DNA of 64,000 bases from Methanothrix sp. (GTDB lineage Archaea; Halobacteriota; Methanosarcinia; Methanotrichales; Methanotrichaceae). Position 1 is the first letter of the stretch. Every line of letters begins with the position of its first letter. This document shows, one piece after another, positions 9,501-16,840 of this stretch. The notes beneath the pieces are model-generated. The model was not told the origin of the DNA, did not search any database, and saw only the letters and a program-made list of their open reading frames with translations. Made by a program: the position numbers and the translations under genes. The stretch is from NCBI GenBank assembly GCA_018052825.1, contig JAGPMN010000003.1, positions 1-64,000 of the forward strand. Direction: 5' to 3'.

Positions 9501-9983
9501 TCAAACTCGGGCCTTCGCTCCGCCCGAGCCGTTGGATCTGCCCTTGCTGGCCATCATGAAGGCAAAGTCTGCGCGGGTGTCCGTCCTGTGCCCGTCGGGC
9601 AGCCGCCCGTATGTGAAGTCGGTGTGAGACATGTCGCTTTGCATGGGAGTCTTGTCCATCTCCACGCCCTCGGCATTGTAGAGGAAGATGGTTCCATTGC
9701 CGGTGGTAACCCACGTATCCTGGCCGTCAAAGGCCGCGAATCCCCGTGCATCGATGCTGCCCCTCAGGGGAATGAGGCCCTGCCAGGCATCGTCAACGAT
9801 GTTGACCGTCCAGCCTGTCAGATTCACAGCCCCGTCCCCTGTATTGTACAGCTCCACCCAGACTGTGCCGTTGTCGGGCGGGCTCAGCTCGAACTCATTG
9901 ATCACCACGTCGCCCATAACCAGCCCGCAGAGGACAAAGAGCCCCATGAAGGCGGCAAATGCCCTGCTTCCGATCGATTTCAT
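9501..9983 (-). CDS. Secreted lamin-tail-domain protein (copy 2)
   Basis: A 160-residue exported protein. A signal peptide (residues 1-24, ending CGLVMG) precedes one lamin tail domain (LTD): VVINEFELSPPDNGTVWVELYN, then the LTGWTV and GFAAFDGQ strands. The C-terminal TDFTYGRLPDG block is shared with the neighbouring upstream gene. LTDs are immunoglobulin-like folds found in nuclear lamins and many prokaryotic surface proteins. It follows its paralogue with a 62-bp gap, pointing to local duplication and probable co-transcription. Function unknown. Confidence 0.85.
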   Translation of the reverse strand: MKSIGSRAFAAFMGLFVLCGLVMGDVVINEFELSPPDNGTVWVELYNTGDGAVNLTGWTVNIVDDAWQGLIPLRGSIDARGFAAFDGQDTWVTTGNGTIFLYNAEGVEMDKTPMQSDMSHTDFTYGRLPDGHRTDTRADFAFMMASKGRSNGSGGAKARV

Positions 9984-10045
9984 CTTTCACACTCCTCAAT
10001 TTTTGTCGGTATTATGTCCCCTTCGATATTGATGCCTGATTTTAC

Positions 10046-10513
10046 TCAGATTGCATTGGACGAGCCCTTGCTGCCGGCGGAGAGGCCCCAGTCCCCGTCT
10101 GAGTTGGTGTCGTAGCCATCGGGATTCCTGCCGTATGTGAAGTCGTTGTTCATGGTATCCACACGGCTGGCGCTCCTGTCGACCTCCTCTCCGGAGGCGC
10201 TGTAGAGCACGGCATATCCGCCGTCATTGTGGTTCCAGGAGGGCTCGCCGTTGAAGACGTAAAACCCCCGGCAGGCCAGTACGGTCCCATTGGGCACAGC
10301 CTTGAAACTGCCGATCCAGCTGCCGTCAACGATCTCCGCAGTCCAGCCGCTGATGTCCACGCTCTCGTTATCGGGATTATAGATCTCCACCCAGTTTACA
10401 CCGCCCTCCGGGGGATTGACCTCTACCTCATTGAGTACAACCGATGCTGCAGCGCACAGGGATAACGCCAGCAGCGCCGCTGCAAAATAAAAAGCCTTGT
10501 ATGCCATTTTCAC
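10046..10513 (-). CDS. Secreted lamin-tail-domain protein (copy 1)
   Basis: A 155-residue paralogue of the next gene downstream. It has a signal peptide (to about residue 23), then VVLNEVEVNPPEGGVNWVEIYN, DISGWTAEIVDG, GFYVFNGEP and the shared NNDFTYGRNPDG block. GTG 10513 is taken as start because GAGAGGAGG lies seven bases upstream; ATG 10507 is the alternative. A Ca-binding-like DTNSDGDWG stretch near the C-terminus is reminiscent of dockerin/EF-loop sequences, but this is only a resemblance. Confidence 0.85.
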   Translation of the reverse strand: MKMAYKAFYFAAALLALSLCAAASVVLNEVEVNPPEGGVNWVEIYNPDNESVDISGWTAEIVDGSWIGSFKAVPNGTVLACRGFYVFNGEPSWNHNDGGYAVLYSASGEEVDRSASRVDTMNNDFTYGRNPDGYDTNSDGDWGLSAGSKGSSNAI

Positions 10514-10729
10514 AGCTAAATCCTCCTCTCATGTGCTAATGCCAGATTTGCCAAGTGGCCAGCTGCTCTGCAAGTATTTATTGGAGACACTATATAAGAT
10601 CATGCCCACAGCCATCGCCAGCGGAGATGCTCCTGGAAACGGCTAAATAGTTTGAGGGTTATAAACCGGGATGAATATATTGAATATCAGAATCTGAAAA
10701 GGGAGAAAAACAGCAATGAGGTGGATTGA

Positions 10730-11482
10730 ATGAATATCAAGAGATCAACTGCCTTGGGCAAGCTGCTTCTGGCTTCCTGCCTGATGCTGGCATTGACGGC
10801 TGCATTTGTTACTGCCGCCGAGGAGAAGTATGTTTGCACTGGAGCAGAAATGAAGGAGTACGCCAACATGGTGTTCTGCCTTCCTGAAGATGTAGCAATC
10901 GAGCCGGAAAGCATCGTCGAGGCCAATTATACGGGTGGAAAGGAGATTGCAGCCTCTCTGCTGCTGAATGGTGACCGGGTCGGCCTTCATCTCATCTACC
11001 CCTGCCAGTCCCCGGACAAAAAGCTGAACCGTGAGGAATTGAAAGGCTTCATGGAGTCTTACAATCCCATACTGGCAGAGACAAAGTACAACGACACATT
11101 CCCGGAGCCAGCCATATGGGGACAGGTTGGAGATCAGATGCTGGTCGCCTATCAGCCCAGCAACCAGACAGTAGCCCTGGTTTTAATGGACATCAATATG
11201 AGCGATACCATGAAAGCCGATTTCATCGACAACCTGAGCATATCCATTAACGAAGGGATGACACCGCTTACCCCAGGCTCCTGCCCGGACACAACCACCG
11301 GGGATGGGGCTGTTGAGGGAGCCGCAGCCGCAGAGCAAACTGTCGCTACCGGGGCTGAGACAGAGAGCACGGCCGCAGCAGCGGTGAGTACCGAGGCCAA
11401 ACCCGCCACCGGCAAAGAGAAGATGAGTACAGATATCGACGCCGCCAGAAAGAGAATTGAGGAGTTGAGAAAGGGAAGATAA
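10730..11482 (+). CDS. Secreted protein of unknown function
   Basis: A 250-residue exported protein with a signal peptide (residues 1-29, ending FVTAAEE). A compact domain follows, about residues 32-180, with two conserved-looking cysteine positions (VCTGAEM and MVFCLPED) plus YPCQSPD. The C-terminal 70 residues are a low-complexity Ala/Thr/Glu linker ending in a charged helix (TDIDAARKRIEELRKGR). Several N-glycosylation sequons (NYT, NDT, NQT, NMS) fit surface exposure. I recognise no family. TTATAAA at about 10658 is a plausible TATA box. Confidence 0.6.
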   Translation: MNIKRSTALGKLLLASCLMLALTAAFVTAAEEKYVCTGAEMKEYANMVFCLPEDVAIEPESIVEANYTGGKEIAASLLLNGDRVGLHLIYPCQSPDKKLNREELKGFMESYNPILAETKYNDTFPEPAIWGQVGDQMLVAYQPSNQTVALVLMDINMSDTMKADFIDNLSISINEGMTPLTPGSCPDTTTGDGAVEGAAAAEQTVATGAETESTAAAAVSTEAKPATGKEKMSTDIDAARKRIEELRKGR

Positions 11483-11529
11483 AGATATATTTTACGCCTC
11501 AGGCCGGGCACTGGATGCAGCCTTTTTCC

Positions 11530-11590
11530 TGCCGCCCGCCTTTTGGGTTTTTTTTCTTTGTGGCCTTCCCCCTCCCAAAACCTTTTTACG
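11530..11590 (+). terminator. Likely transcription terminator
   Basis: After the secreted-protein gene, a GC-rich segment (CTGCCGCCCGCC) is followed by a run of eight T at about 11548-11555 and further T-rich sequence. Archaeal RNA polymerase terminates at such T runs. No strong hairpin is visible. Confidence 0.4.
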
Positions 11591-11649
11591 TGGATATACA
11601 TAGTAAGCAGGTTACCTAATAACTCAACCAACGACAGGAGGTGTATTTG

Positions 11650-11955
11650 ATGCCATACGAGAGCATAAGCGAGCTGCCCAGGAGCGTGCGAAACCTGCCC
11701 AGCCGCGCCAAGGCCATCTACCTGAAGGCCTTCAATAGCTGCTGGGAGGATCTGGATAGTGCTGAAGACGCAGTTCGCGAGAGGGCATCTCACGAAGCTG
11801 CCTGGTCGGCCGTAAAGGAGCAGTACGAGAAGGACGACGAGACGGGTGAGTGGGTGAAGAGCGACGATTTGATGGAAAGACGCTCGCGCCACGTCATGAG
11901 GCACCGCAAGAGCAGGCCGGCTGGCTCTGCCATGCAGGCCAAGGCACATGCATGA
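11650..11955 (+). CDS. chaB: ChaB family protein
   Basis: A 101-residue small charged protein of the ChaB family, first named in E. coli near the cation exchanger ChaA. The N-terminus MPYESISELPRSVRNLPSRA and the helix AIYLKAFNSCWEDL are diagnostic, and AAWSAVKEQYEKDD ends the domain. The domain is slightly shorter than usual between these helices. A basic tail (RRSRHVMRHRKSRP) is added. ATG 11650 sits seven bases after AGGAGGTG. The molecular function of ChaB is unclear. Confidence 0.85.
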   Translation: MPYESISELPRSVRNLPSRAKAIYLKAFNSCWEDLDSAEDAVRERASHEAAWSAVKEQYEKDDETGEWVKSDDLMERRSRHVMRHRKSRPAGSAMQAKAHA

Positions 11956-11970
11956 TGCCCGTAATTCGAT

Positions 11971-12014
11971 GCTGATGAGCTAGTTAAGGTATCTCTATGA
12001 GGCTGCTCATCAGC
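11971..12014. terminator. Hairpin between chaB and the sulfite reductase gene
   Basis: GCTGATGAGC (11971-11980) pairs perfectly with GCTCATCAGC (12005-12014) across a 24-nt loop. The stem extends further with one bulge. It lies 16 nt past the chaB stop and before the TATA box of the next gene, so a 3'-end or processing role for chaB mRNA is most likely. Confidence 0.5.
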
Positions 12015-12041
12015 CATCACATAATAATCCATTCTGTAAAC

Positions 12042-12050
12042 ATTTATATT
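12042..12050 (+). promoter_or_regulatory. TATA box of the sulfite reductase gene
   Basis: ATTTATATT is centred near 12046 and predicts a transcript start near 12072. The roughly 35-nt leader then holds AAAAGGAGAGG just before ATG 12107. Confidence 0.5.
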
Positions 12051-12106
12051 CTAAAGCCGCAAACCATTTTCCAAACAGACGCAAAACCGCAAAAGGAGAG
12101 GATAGC

Positions 12107-12766
12107 ATGTCCAAGGATATTTTGGAAAAGGGCGCTATAGTGCAGAGGGACAAAGAGACCTTTGCCATAGCTCCGCATATTCCCGGCGGCATAATCGATC
12201 CCGCCGGCCTGAGAAGGATTGCAGATGTGGCTGAGAAGTACCATGCCAAGGCTCTCAAGATCACATCCGCCCAGAGAATCGCCATCGTAGGCATCGATCC
12301 AAAGGATATAGACGATGCCTGGAAGGACCTGGGGATGAAGGCCGGCGCCGCCATCGGCCTGTGCGTTCGCAGCGTCAAGATTTGTCCCGGCACCACATTC
12401 TGCAAGCGCGGCCAGCAGGATTCGGTCGGCGTCGGGCTGAAGCTGGATGAGAAATATCACGGCATGCCTCTTCCCTGGAAGTTCAAGATTGGTGTCTCAG
12501 GATGCGCCAACTCCTGTGCCGAGCCGGCGGTAAAGGACATCGGCCTCATAGGCACCGCCAAAGGATGGAGGCTTCTGGTAGGGGGAAGCAGCGGAGTCCG
12601 TCCGAGGCTTGGCCAGTTGCTGGCTGAGAATCTGTCCGATGATGAGGTTTTCGCCCTGATAGACAAGATTGTCAATTACTACAGGGATCACGCCAAGAAG
12701 CAGCGCCTGGGCGAGTTCATAGACGAGATCGGCTTTGACACCTTCAAGAAAGAGATACTTGGCTAG
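12107..12766 (+). CDS. Small siroheme-Fe4S4 sulfite reductase-like protein
   Basis: A 219-residue single-unit member of the nitrite/sulfite reductase family. It matches the low-molecular-weight assimilatory-type sulfite reductase known from Methanosarcina barkeri (P590) and the Dsr-like proteins of methanogens. The cluster/siroheme ligands are C93 and C99 (CPGTTFC, C-x5-C) and C133 and C137 (CANSC, C-x3-C). An N-terminal ferredoxin-like half-domain (residues 10-75) precedes them. There is no extra 4Fe-4S ferredoxin insert. The physiological substrate, sulfite or another small oxyanion, cannot be read from sequence. It appears monocistronic. Confidence 0.88.
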   Translation: MSKDILEKGAIVQRDKETFAIAPHIPGGIIDPAGLRRIADVAEKYHAKALKITSAQRIAIVGIDPKDIDDAWKDLGMKAGAAIGLCVRSVKICPGTTFCKRGQQDSVGVGLKLDEKYHGMPLPWKFKIGVSGCANSCAEPAVKDIGLIGTAKGWRLLVGGSSGVRPRLGQLLAENLSDDEVFALIDKIVNYYRDHAKKQRLGEFIDEIGFDTFKKEILG

Positions 12767-12777
12767 AGAGAAAGAGT

Positions 12778-12820
12778 GGAGAAGGGGTAGGACTGATATA
12801 TCCTTCTCCGTCCAATTTTT
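12778..12820 (+). terminator. Terminator after the sulfite reductase gene
   Basis: GGAGAAGG (12778-12785) pairs with CCTTCTCC (12802-12809), followed by a T-run at about 12815-12820. It ends at the stop of the convergent Tyr-rich gene and may serve both directions. Confidence 0.6.
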
Positions 12821-13224
12821 TATGGATATCCATATGCAGGGTAGCCGGTGCCGATGTTCGAGTATGAATAGTAATAGTAGGGATAATAGTAGGGATAATA
12901 GTAGGGATAATAGTAGGGATAGTAAGAGTATGGATAGTAATATCCTGTATCTCCATAAAGGAAGCGGTAGGCTTCGGCCATCCAGGCAGCCTGCTCGTAG
13001 TATCCCTCCCCCGGACAGGTTCCGTTGTAGAAGGATAGAAGCTCACAGTAGCCTCCGTCCGGAAAATAGCAGTATCCTTCACGGGGACAGCCTCCGTGCG
13101 CAATGCAATAAGCCTCAATGTCGTTCCTGGGTTGGCATGAGCCAGATCCCGAGAGGCCTGTGCCGGTGGCGGGCGCCATTAGCATTGCTACAGTAAGGGC
13201 CATTATCCAGATCCTTGCATCCAT
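12820..13224 (-). CDS. Secreted Tyr-rich repeat protein with DUF333-like domain
   Basis: A 134-residue exported protein. The signal peptide (MDARIWIMALTVAMLMAPATG) is followed by a cysteine-rich module: EAYCIAHGG, GYCYFPDGGYCELLSFYNG and TCPG. This resembles DUF333, the 'putative hemolysin' small secreted domain. The C-terminal 45 residues are almost pure Tyr/Pro (repeats of YYPY). I start at ATG 13224 because GGGGGTG lies eight bases upstream; ATG 13242 lacks an SD sequence. Tyr-rich tails of this kind can mediate surface adhesion or cross-linking, which is speculation here. Confidence 0.7.
   Translation of the reverse strand: MDARIWIMALTVAMLMAPATGTGLSGSGSCQPRNDIEAYCIAHGGCPREGYCYFPDGGYCELLSFYNGTCPGEGYYEQAAWMAEAYRFLYGDTGYYYPYSYYPYYYPYYYPYYYPYYYYSYSNIGTGYPAYGYP
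12875..12922. repeat. 12-bp tandem repeat, four copies
   Basis: TAGTAGGGATAA is repeated head to tail four times (the last copy ends in G). It encodes the repeated Tyr/Pro units of the overlapping secreted gene on the minus strand, in frame, so copy-number change would only lengthen or shorten the tail. Confidence 0.85.
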
Positions 13225-13361
13225 GATAGCATACACCCCCATTTGCTCAATGGCTTCCCAGATATGAAAGATTTTCGGTTAAGGGCTGCTTTAAGCACCA
13301 ACTATTTGGCTATAAGAAAAACGGAAGAGGAGCCTTTAACCCAGCCCCTCGATCTCAAATC

Positions 13362-14162
13362 TCAGATCGTGGCATTGATATCGACAGCTGTAGTGTTGTT
13401 CTCGGCTACGGCAGGTGCGGGGGACGCAGGCAGGAGCTGATTTGCGAAGAGCAGATCTGTCCTGGATGCATCGGTGATGGTCACTGCCAGCCTTCCGTCC
13501 GCGGGTGCAACTGCAGCCCAGCCCTCAGCCAGCACCTCAGATACGATGTATTCGCCTGCTGCAAGCCCTGCGAAGGCGAACCTGCCGTCCGCTGCGGTGG
13601 TGGTGGTATTGACGATGGCTCCAGCCTGCTCCAGATTCACTGTCCAGCCGGCAAGGCCTGCCTCATCGGCATCCATGGTAGAGTTGGCATTGGTGTCATT
13701 GAAGACCACGCCTTCGATAGAGAACGCGGGAGCGGCGACCTCAGGAGCTACTATCTCTTCTGCCGCGGGCTGTTCAGCTACAGCCTCTTCTGCGGCGGGC
13801 TTTGCCTCCTGCTTATTCATGCTGCCCAGCAGTGCGGCCTCCTCCTCGGTCTTGCCTCCCAAGGCTACTGCATTTTCTGCACTTTCAACCTTTACTGTGT
13901 ATGGCTGGACCTGGCCCTCCTTGAAGCTGCCGGCCACCCTGGTGCTCTGAACACCGGAAGACTGGAAAGAGTATGGATAGGAAACCGTTTCTGCCGTCAG
14001 ATTGTGGGCCGGGACGTCCGTGGTAAAGCTGTAAGCTAGTTTTTCTCCTGATTTTATCGAATATGACTGATTCCCCGCTGCCTGATTAGTGTACCCCAGA
14101 GCAGGCATTATGATAATAGCCGCCATCATGAGGGCCACAGTAATAGCCAGAACATTCCTCAT
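13362..14162 (-). CDS. Secreted protein with SdrD/Cna-B-like domain
   Basis: A 266-residue exported protein. Signal peptide residues 1-23 (ending ALGYTNQ). An N-terminal beta domain occupies about residues 30-100, followed by an Ala/Glu/Pro linker (EAKPAAEEAVAEQPAAEE). An SdrD B-like module spans about residues 150-240: IEGVVFNDTNANSTMDADEAGLAGWTV, then TTAADGRFAFAGLAAGEYIVSE. The acidic DTNANSTMDADE loop is a typical calcium-binding feature of these modules. The tail has N-glycosylation sequons and no sortase or membrane anchor. A surface or S-layer associated role is likely. Confidence 0.75.
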   Translation of the reverse strand: MRNVLAITVALMMAAIIIMPALGYTNQAAGNQSYSIKSGEKLAYSFTTDVPAHNLTAETVSYPYSFQSSGVQSTRVAGSFKEGQVQPYTVKVESAENAVALGGKTEEEAALLGSMNKQEAKPAAEEAVAEQPAAEEIVAPEVAAPAFSIEGVVFNDTNANSTMDADEAGLAGWTVNLEQAGAIVNTTTTAADGRFAFAGLAAGEYIVSEVLAEGWAAVAPADGRLAVTITDASRTDLLFANQLLPASPAPAVAENNTTAVDINATI

Positions 14163-14274
14163 ATTGAATACCTCCTATTCCCTTAGCGCATAGCATTTAT
14201 GACTGTAGATTGAACATTCTCCCCTTTGAGAAGAATTGTCGTTAAGTCTACTTATTCTTCATATAAATAGACTT

Positions 14275-15159
14275 TCATGGACCGGCCACGGAATTAGGTG
14301 CAGGCATCGCATTTATGAGATGGGTCCCGTCGCATTTTATCCCAGGCGGAGGAGCAGTTCCCTCCCGGCAGGATGAAAATGTTGCTCCCTCCCTCTCAGC
14401 CGCCGCCTTCACCCGCTCCATGAGGCCGCGCCTCAAATCTGCTGGGAGATAGAGGCTTGCACAGATCCGTTCTCCCCTTGCGAAGAGATCCTGCAGTGAT
14501 GTAGCGGCCTCGGGAAAGGCGGAGGCGATGCGGCTTAAGCTGCCCGGCCGGGCCTTGAATGTGGATGATGTTATGTGGGCAGCTCCGGCACGGCAGACGG
14601 CGAAAACCAGATCGTCAATCTCACAGTCGTTGATTGCTGGGATGATGGGATCGATGCGGGCCGAGACTGGAATCCCTCGCTCTGCCAGCCTGCTCATGGC
14701 GGCGAGGCGCAGCCTGGGCGGGGGTGCTCCCGGCTCCAGCCGGAGGGAGGTATCCTCGTTGAGGCTTGTCACAGTGATGGCAGCGCAGGCGTTCATCTCC
14801 GCAAGTATATCCGCGTCCTCTGCCACCAGGTGGGATTTGGTCACCACCTGCAGGGAAAGGCCCCTGGCACCCAGTATCTGCAGGCAGCCTCGAGTGAGGC
14901 CGAGCCTCTCTTCCAGGGGCGGATAGGGATCTGAGCTGCTGGAGAGAGCGACAAGGGCTCCAGGAGGAAGCCTCCTTGCCTCCCCCTCCACCCCGCTGAG
15001 CAGATGTGCCTTGGGGCGGCAGTGGGAGAAGCGGGGGATGTAGGAGGAGGCATAGCAGTAGAGGCAGCCGTGGGGGCAGCCTGTATATGGATTGAGGCTG
15101 TACTTGGGAGGGCAGGTGCAGAGGGGGCTCTTCCACGGATCGAAGGGTCTTATGATCAT
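14275..15159 (-). CDS. SPL-family radical SAM protein
   Basis: A 294-residue radical SAM enzyme of the spore photoproduct lyase-like group (COG1533). The cluster-binding cysteines are C28, C32 and C35 in GCPHGCLYCYASSY. SSSSDPYPPLE and GLSLQVVTKS follow as family motifs, then the barrel strands AAITVTSLNED and VSARIDPIIPAIND. Homologues include DNA photoproduct repair enzymes, but most of the group is uncharacterised, so the substrate is unknown. Its ATG overlaps the TGA of the upstream ligase-like gene (ATGA), giving tight translational coupling to it. Confidence 0.85.
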   Translation of the reverse strand: MIIRPFDPWKSPLCTCPPKYSLNPYTGCPHGCLYCYASSYIPRFSHCRPKAHLLSGVEGEARRLPPGALVALSSSSDPYPPLEERLGLTRGCLQILGARGLSLQVVTKSHLVAEDADILAEMNACAAITVTSLNEDTSLRLEPGAPPPRLRLAAMSRLAERGIPVSARIDPIIPAINDCEIDDLVFAVCRAGAAHITSSTFKARPGSLSRIASAFPEAATSLQDLFARGERICASLYLPADLRRGLMERVKAAAEREGATFSSCREGTAPPPGIKCDGTHLINAMPAPNSVAGP

Positions 15160-16427
15160 CTGATGATGCAGTCTCCACGCCCTGCCTCGCCCGGCAGATA
15201 CAGTCCATGTGGCTGCCGCACCTGCAATGCCTTTCCACCCGCCTTCCTGATCTCCGGGAGAAGGCCGGCAGCATCGCCGCCTGCCGTCTGCTCTTCCACG
15301 GGAGAGATACCGGAGAAGGGAATGGATCTGGGCGAGCCCAGCAATGCGATCAGGCTCTTTCGCCTCTCCAGGTAGGGCAGGCTGCAGAGGCTCTCTCCAT
15401 TCAGGTAGAGAATGTCATAGGCCAGTAGGGAGACAGAGAGGCTGCTCTTCCTTGTGAGGCGGCGGCGGTTGATGTACCCGAGAATCTCCCTGTGGCTGCA
15501 TATGCGGCTGCTCTCAAAGCCGGCCTCGGCCCTTTGAAAGCCCGTCAGATAGGCATCCAGGATAAAGTCGGCATCGATATCTTCAAAACTGCGGAAGGCA
15601 GATCCGATGGGCCTCAATCGAGATGTGAATATGGATACATCGCGATTTGATTTGTGGACCTGAACCCTCAATCCCGGATAGACTGGCAGAAGGGCAGGCC
15701 CATTCATAGCGGATGTGTTTGAAGAGAGCCCTGGAGCGTCCTCCTCCCTGCACCTGCCAAATATCATGAACCCGACGGGAATGGACGGCCGCATGGCAAT
15801 TTTCTCAAGTTCCCCCTTTCCGGCTGCCTCTGCCACCAGCCCCATGTCCGGAAGAAGTCCGAACGCTTGCGATATCTCAGAGGGCTTATGTCCCAGGGCC
15901 ATGGCCAGTGCAGAGATCATGGTCCTCCGGCCGATGCCAGCCTTCATGCTGCGCAGAGCAGTGCGGGCGATGAACCTGCCCTCGAGGGGAGAGGCTTGCA
16001 AAAAGAGGCCCCGCAGGAGTGAGGACTTCCTCTGCTCTGACTCCCGGCCGCTCTGCCGGGAGACCTGCCGAAGGACGTCATAAACCGATCGGGCATGCAG
16101 GGGCTCGGAGGAGAGAGAGTTCTGGCCCTTCTGGAAGAGAGCCATCTGGGCCACAATCCCCATGTCCTTCTCGCCTTCGCGCAGCCCTGCCATCTCCTTC
16201 ATGGAGAGGCGGCTCACCTCAGCCAGGGCGGCAGCCACAGCCTCCGGCCCGATGCCCATCTCCCACTCCTCCCAGCGCGGCCACAGCTCTCCCAATAGAA
16301 GGCGCACCACAGGACAGAACATATCCGGGGAGGCTTCTCTCAGAAGGCAGGCGGCGATTTGCGCCTTTTTGGCCGGAGTTGACTGTGATATGGCCTGCAG
16401 GCTTTCGGCAATTCTGCTGTAGAGCAT
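15156..16427 (-). CDS. Degenerate ATP-dependent DNA ligase homologue
   Basis: A 423-residue homologue of archaeal DNA ligase I. The N-terminal DNA-binding domain is intact (residues 1-205, e.g. LRGLFLQASPLEGRFIARTAL). The nucleotidyltransferase domain aligns through PVYPGLRVQVHKSN, where the canonical Lys-Tyr-Asp-Gly is Val249-Tyr-Pro-Gly, so the lysine that forms the AMP adduct is missing. Motif III Asp-Gly-Glu is Asp291-Ala-Tyr; motif IV YDILYLNG is kept; the motif V lysine is Arg404. The protein ends just after that and lacks the OB-fold domain; usual length is about 550-600. It can bind DNA in principle but should not ligate. It sits in an operon between a wHTH gene and a radical SAM gene. 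Confidence 0.85.
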   Translation of the reverse strand: MLYSRIAESLQAISQSTPAKKAQIAACLLREASPDMFCPVVRLLLGELWPRWEEWEMGIGPEAVAAALAEVSRLSMKEMAGLREGEKDMGIVAQMALFQKGQNSLSSEPLHARSVYDVLRQVSRQSGRESEQRKSSLLRGLFLQASPLEGRFIARTALRSMKAGIGRRTMISALAMALGHKPSEISQAFGLLPDMGLVAEAAGKGELEKIAMRPSIPVGFMIFGRCREEDAPGLSSNTSAMNGPALLPVYPGLRVQVHKSNRDVSIFTSRLRPIGSAFRSFEDIDADFILDAYLTGFQRAEAGFESSRICSHREILGYINRRRLTRKSSLSVSLLAYDILYLNGESLCSLPYLERRKSLIALLGSPRSIPFSGISPVEEQTAGGDAAGLLPEIRKAGGKALQVRQPHGLYLPGEAGRGDCIIR

Positions 16428-16694
16428 CTACCTCGCTATCTTGATCTTCTTGAGATCCTCTGCCCTTTTCGCCAGATTCTCAATCATGCCCTCCAGCTCC
16501 TGCAAAAATTCAGCCGTCTGCTCGGTGGTGACGGCTCCCGGAGCCGAGGCTTTGATCAGACCCTCCTGCTCCAGCACCCGCAGGGAATAGCGCACCTTGT
16601 GGCTGGGTATATTGGTCTCCTCCGCCAGCTTGAGGATACCGATGGGCTCGTTCTCGACCACCTGCTTGAGGATGATCAGGTGTCGCTCCAGCAT
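16428..16694 (-). CDS. Winged-helix DNA-binding protein
   Basis: An 88-residue predicted regulator. A winged helix spans residues 8-50 (GILKLAEETNIPSHKVRYSLRVLEQEGLIKAS), followed by a C-terminal amphipathic helix suited to dimerisation (FLQELEGMIENLAKRAEDLKKI). Its stop directly abuts the ATG of the ligase-like gene. I use ATG 16694, because the TATA box at 16725-16732 predicts transcription from about 16703, beyond the alternative GTG at 16712. A perfect palindrome lies immediately upstream of the TATA box, so autoregulation is likely. Confidence 0.75.
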   Translation of the reverse strand: MLERHLIILKQVVENEPIGILKLAEETNIPSHKVRYSLRVLEQEGLIKASAPGAVTTEQTAEFLQELEGMIENLAKRAEDLKKIKIAR

Positions 16695-16739
16695 CTCAAG
16701 CTCACCGCTCACCTTCTCGGTAAGAATTATATCACATCC

Positions 16740-16758
16740 GCTCGATAACTAATCGAGC
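16740..16758. promoter_or_regulatory. Palindromic operator candidate upstream of the wHTH operon
   Basis: GCTCGAT, five spacer bases, then ATCGAGC form a perfect 7-bp inverted repeat. It ends about 8 bp upstream of the TATA box AATTATAT (16725-16732) of the wHTH/ligase/radical SAM operon, a position where a dimeric winged-helix protein could act. Confidence 0.5.
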
Positions 16759-16840
16759 TGCTGACTTATAATTATATCGATTGACATGGCACATACTAGC
16801 ACATGCAATCAGAGGATTGAAGGATAGCCGGGAAAGGGGC

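Noticed and set aside
12875-12922. Possible CRISPR-like array
   Set aside because: The units are 12 bp, directly adjacent without spacers, and encode Tyr/Pro repeats in frame.
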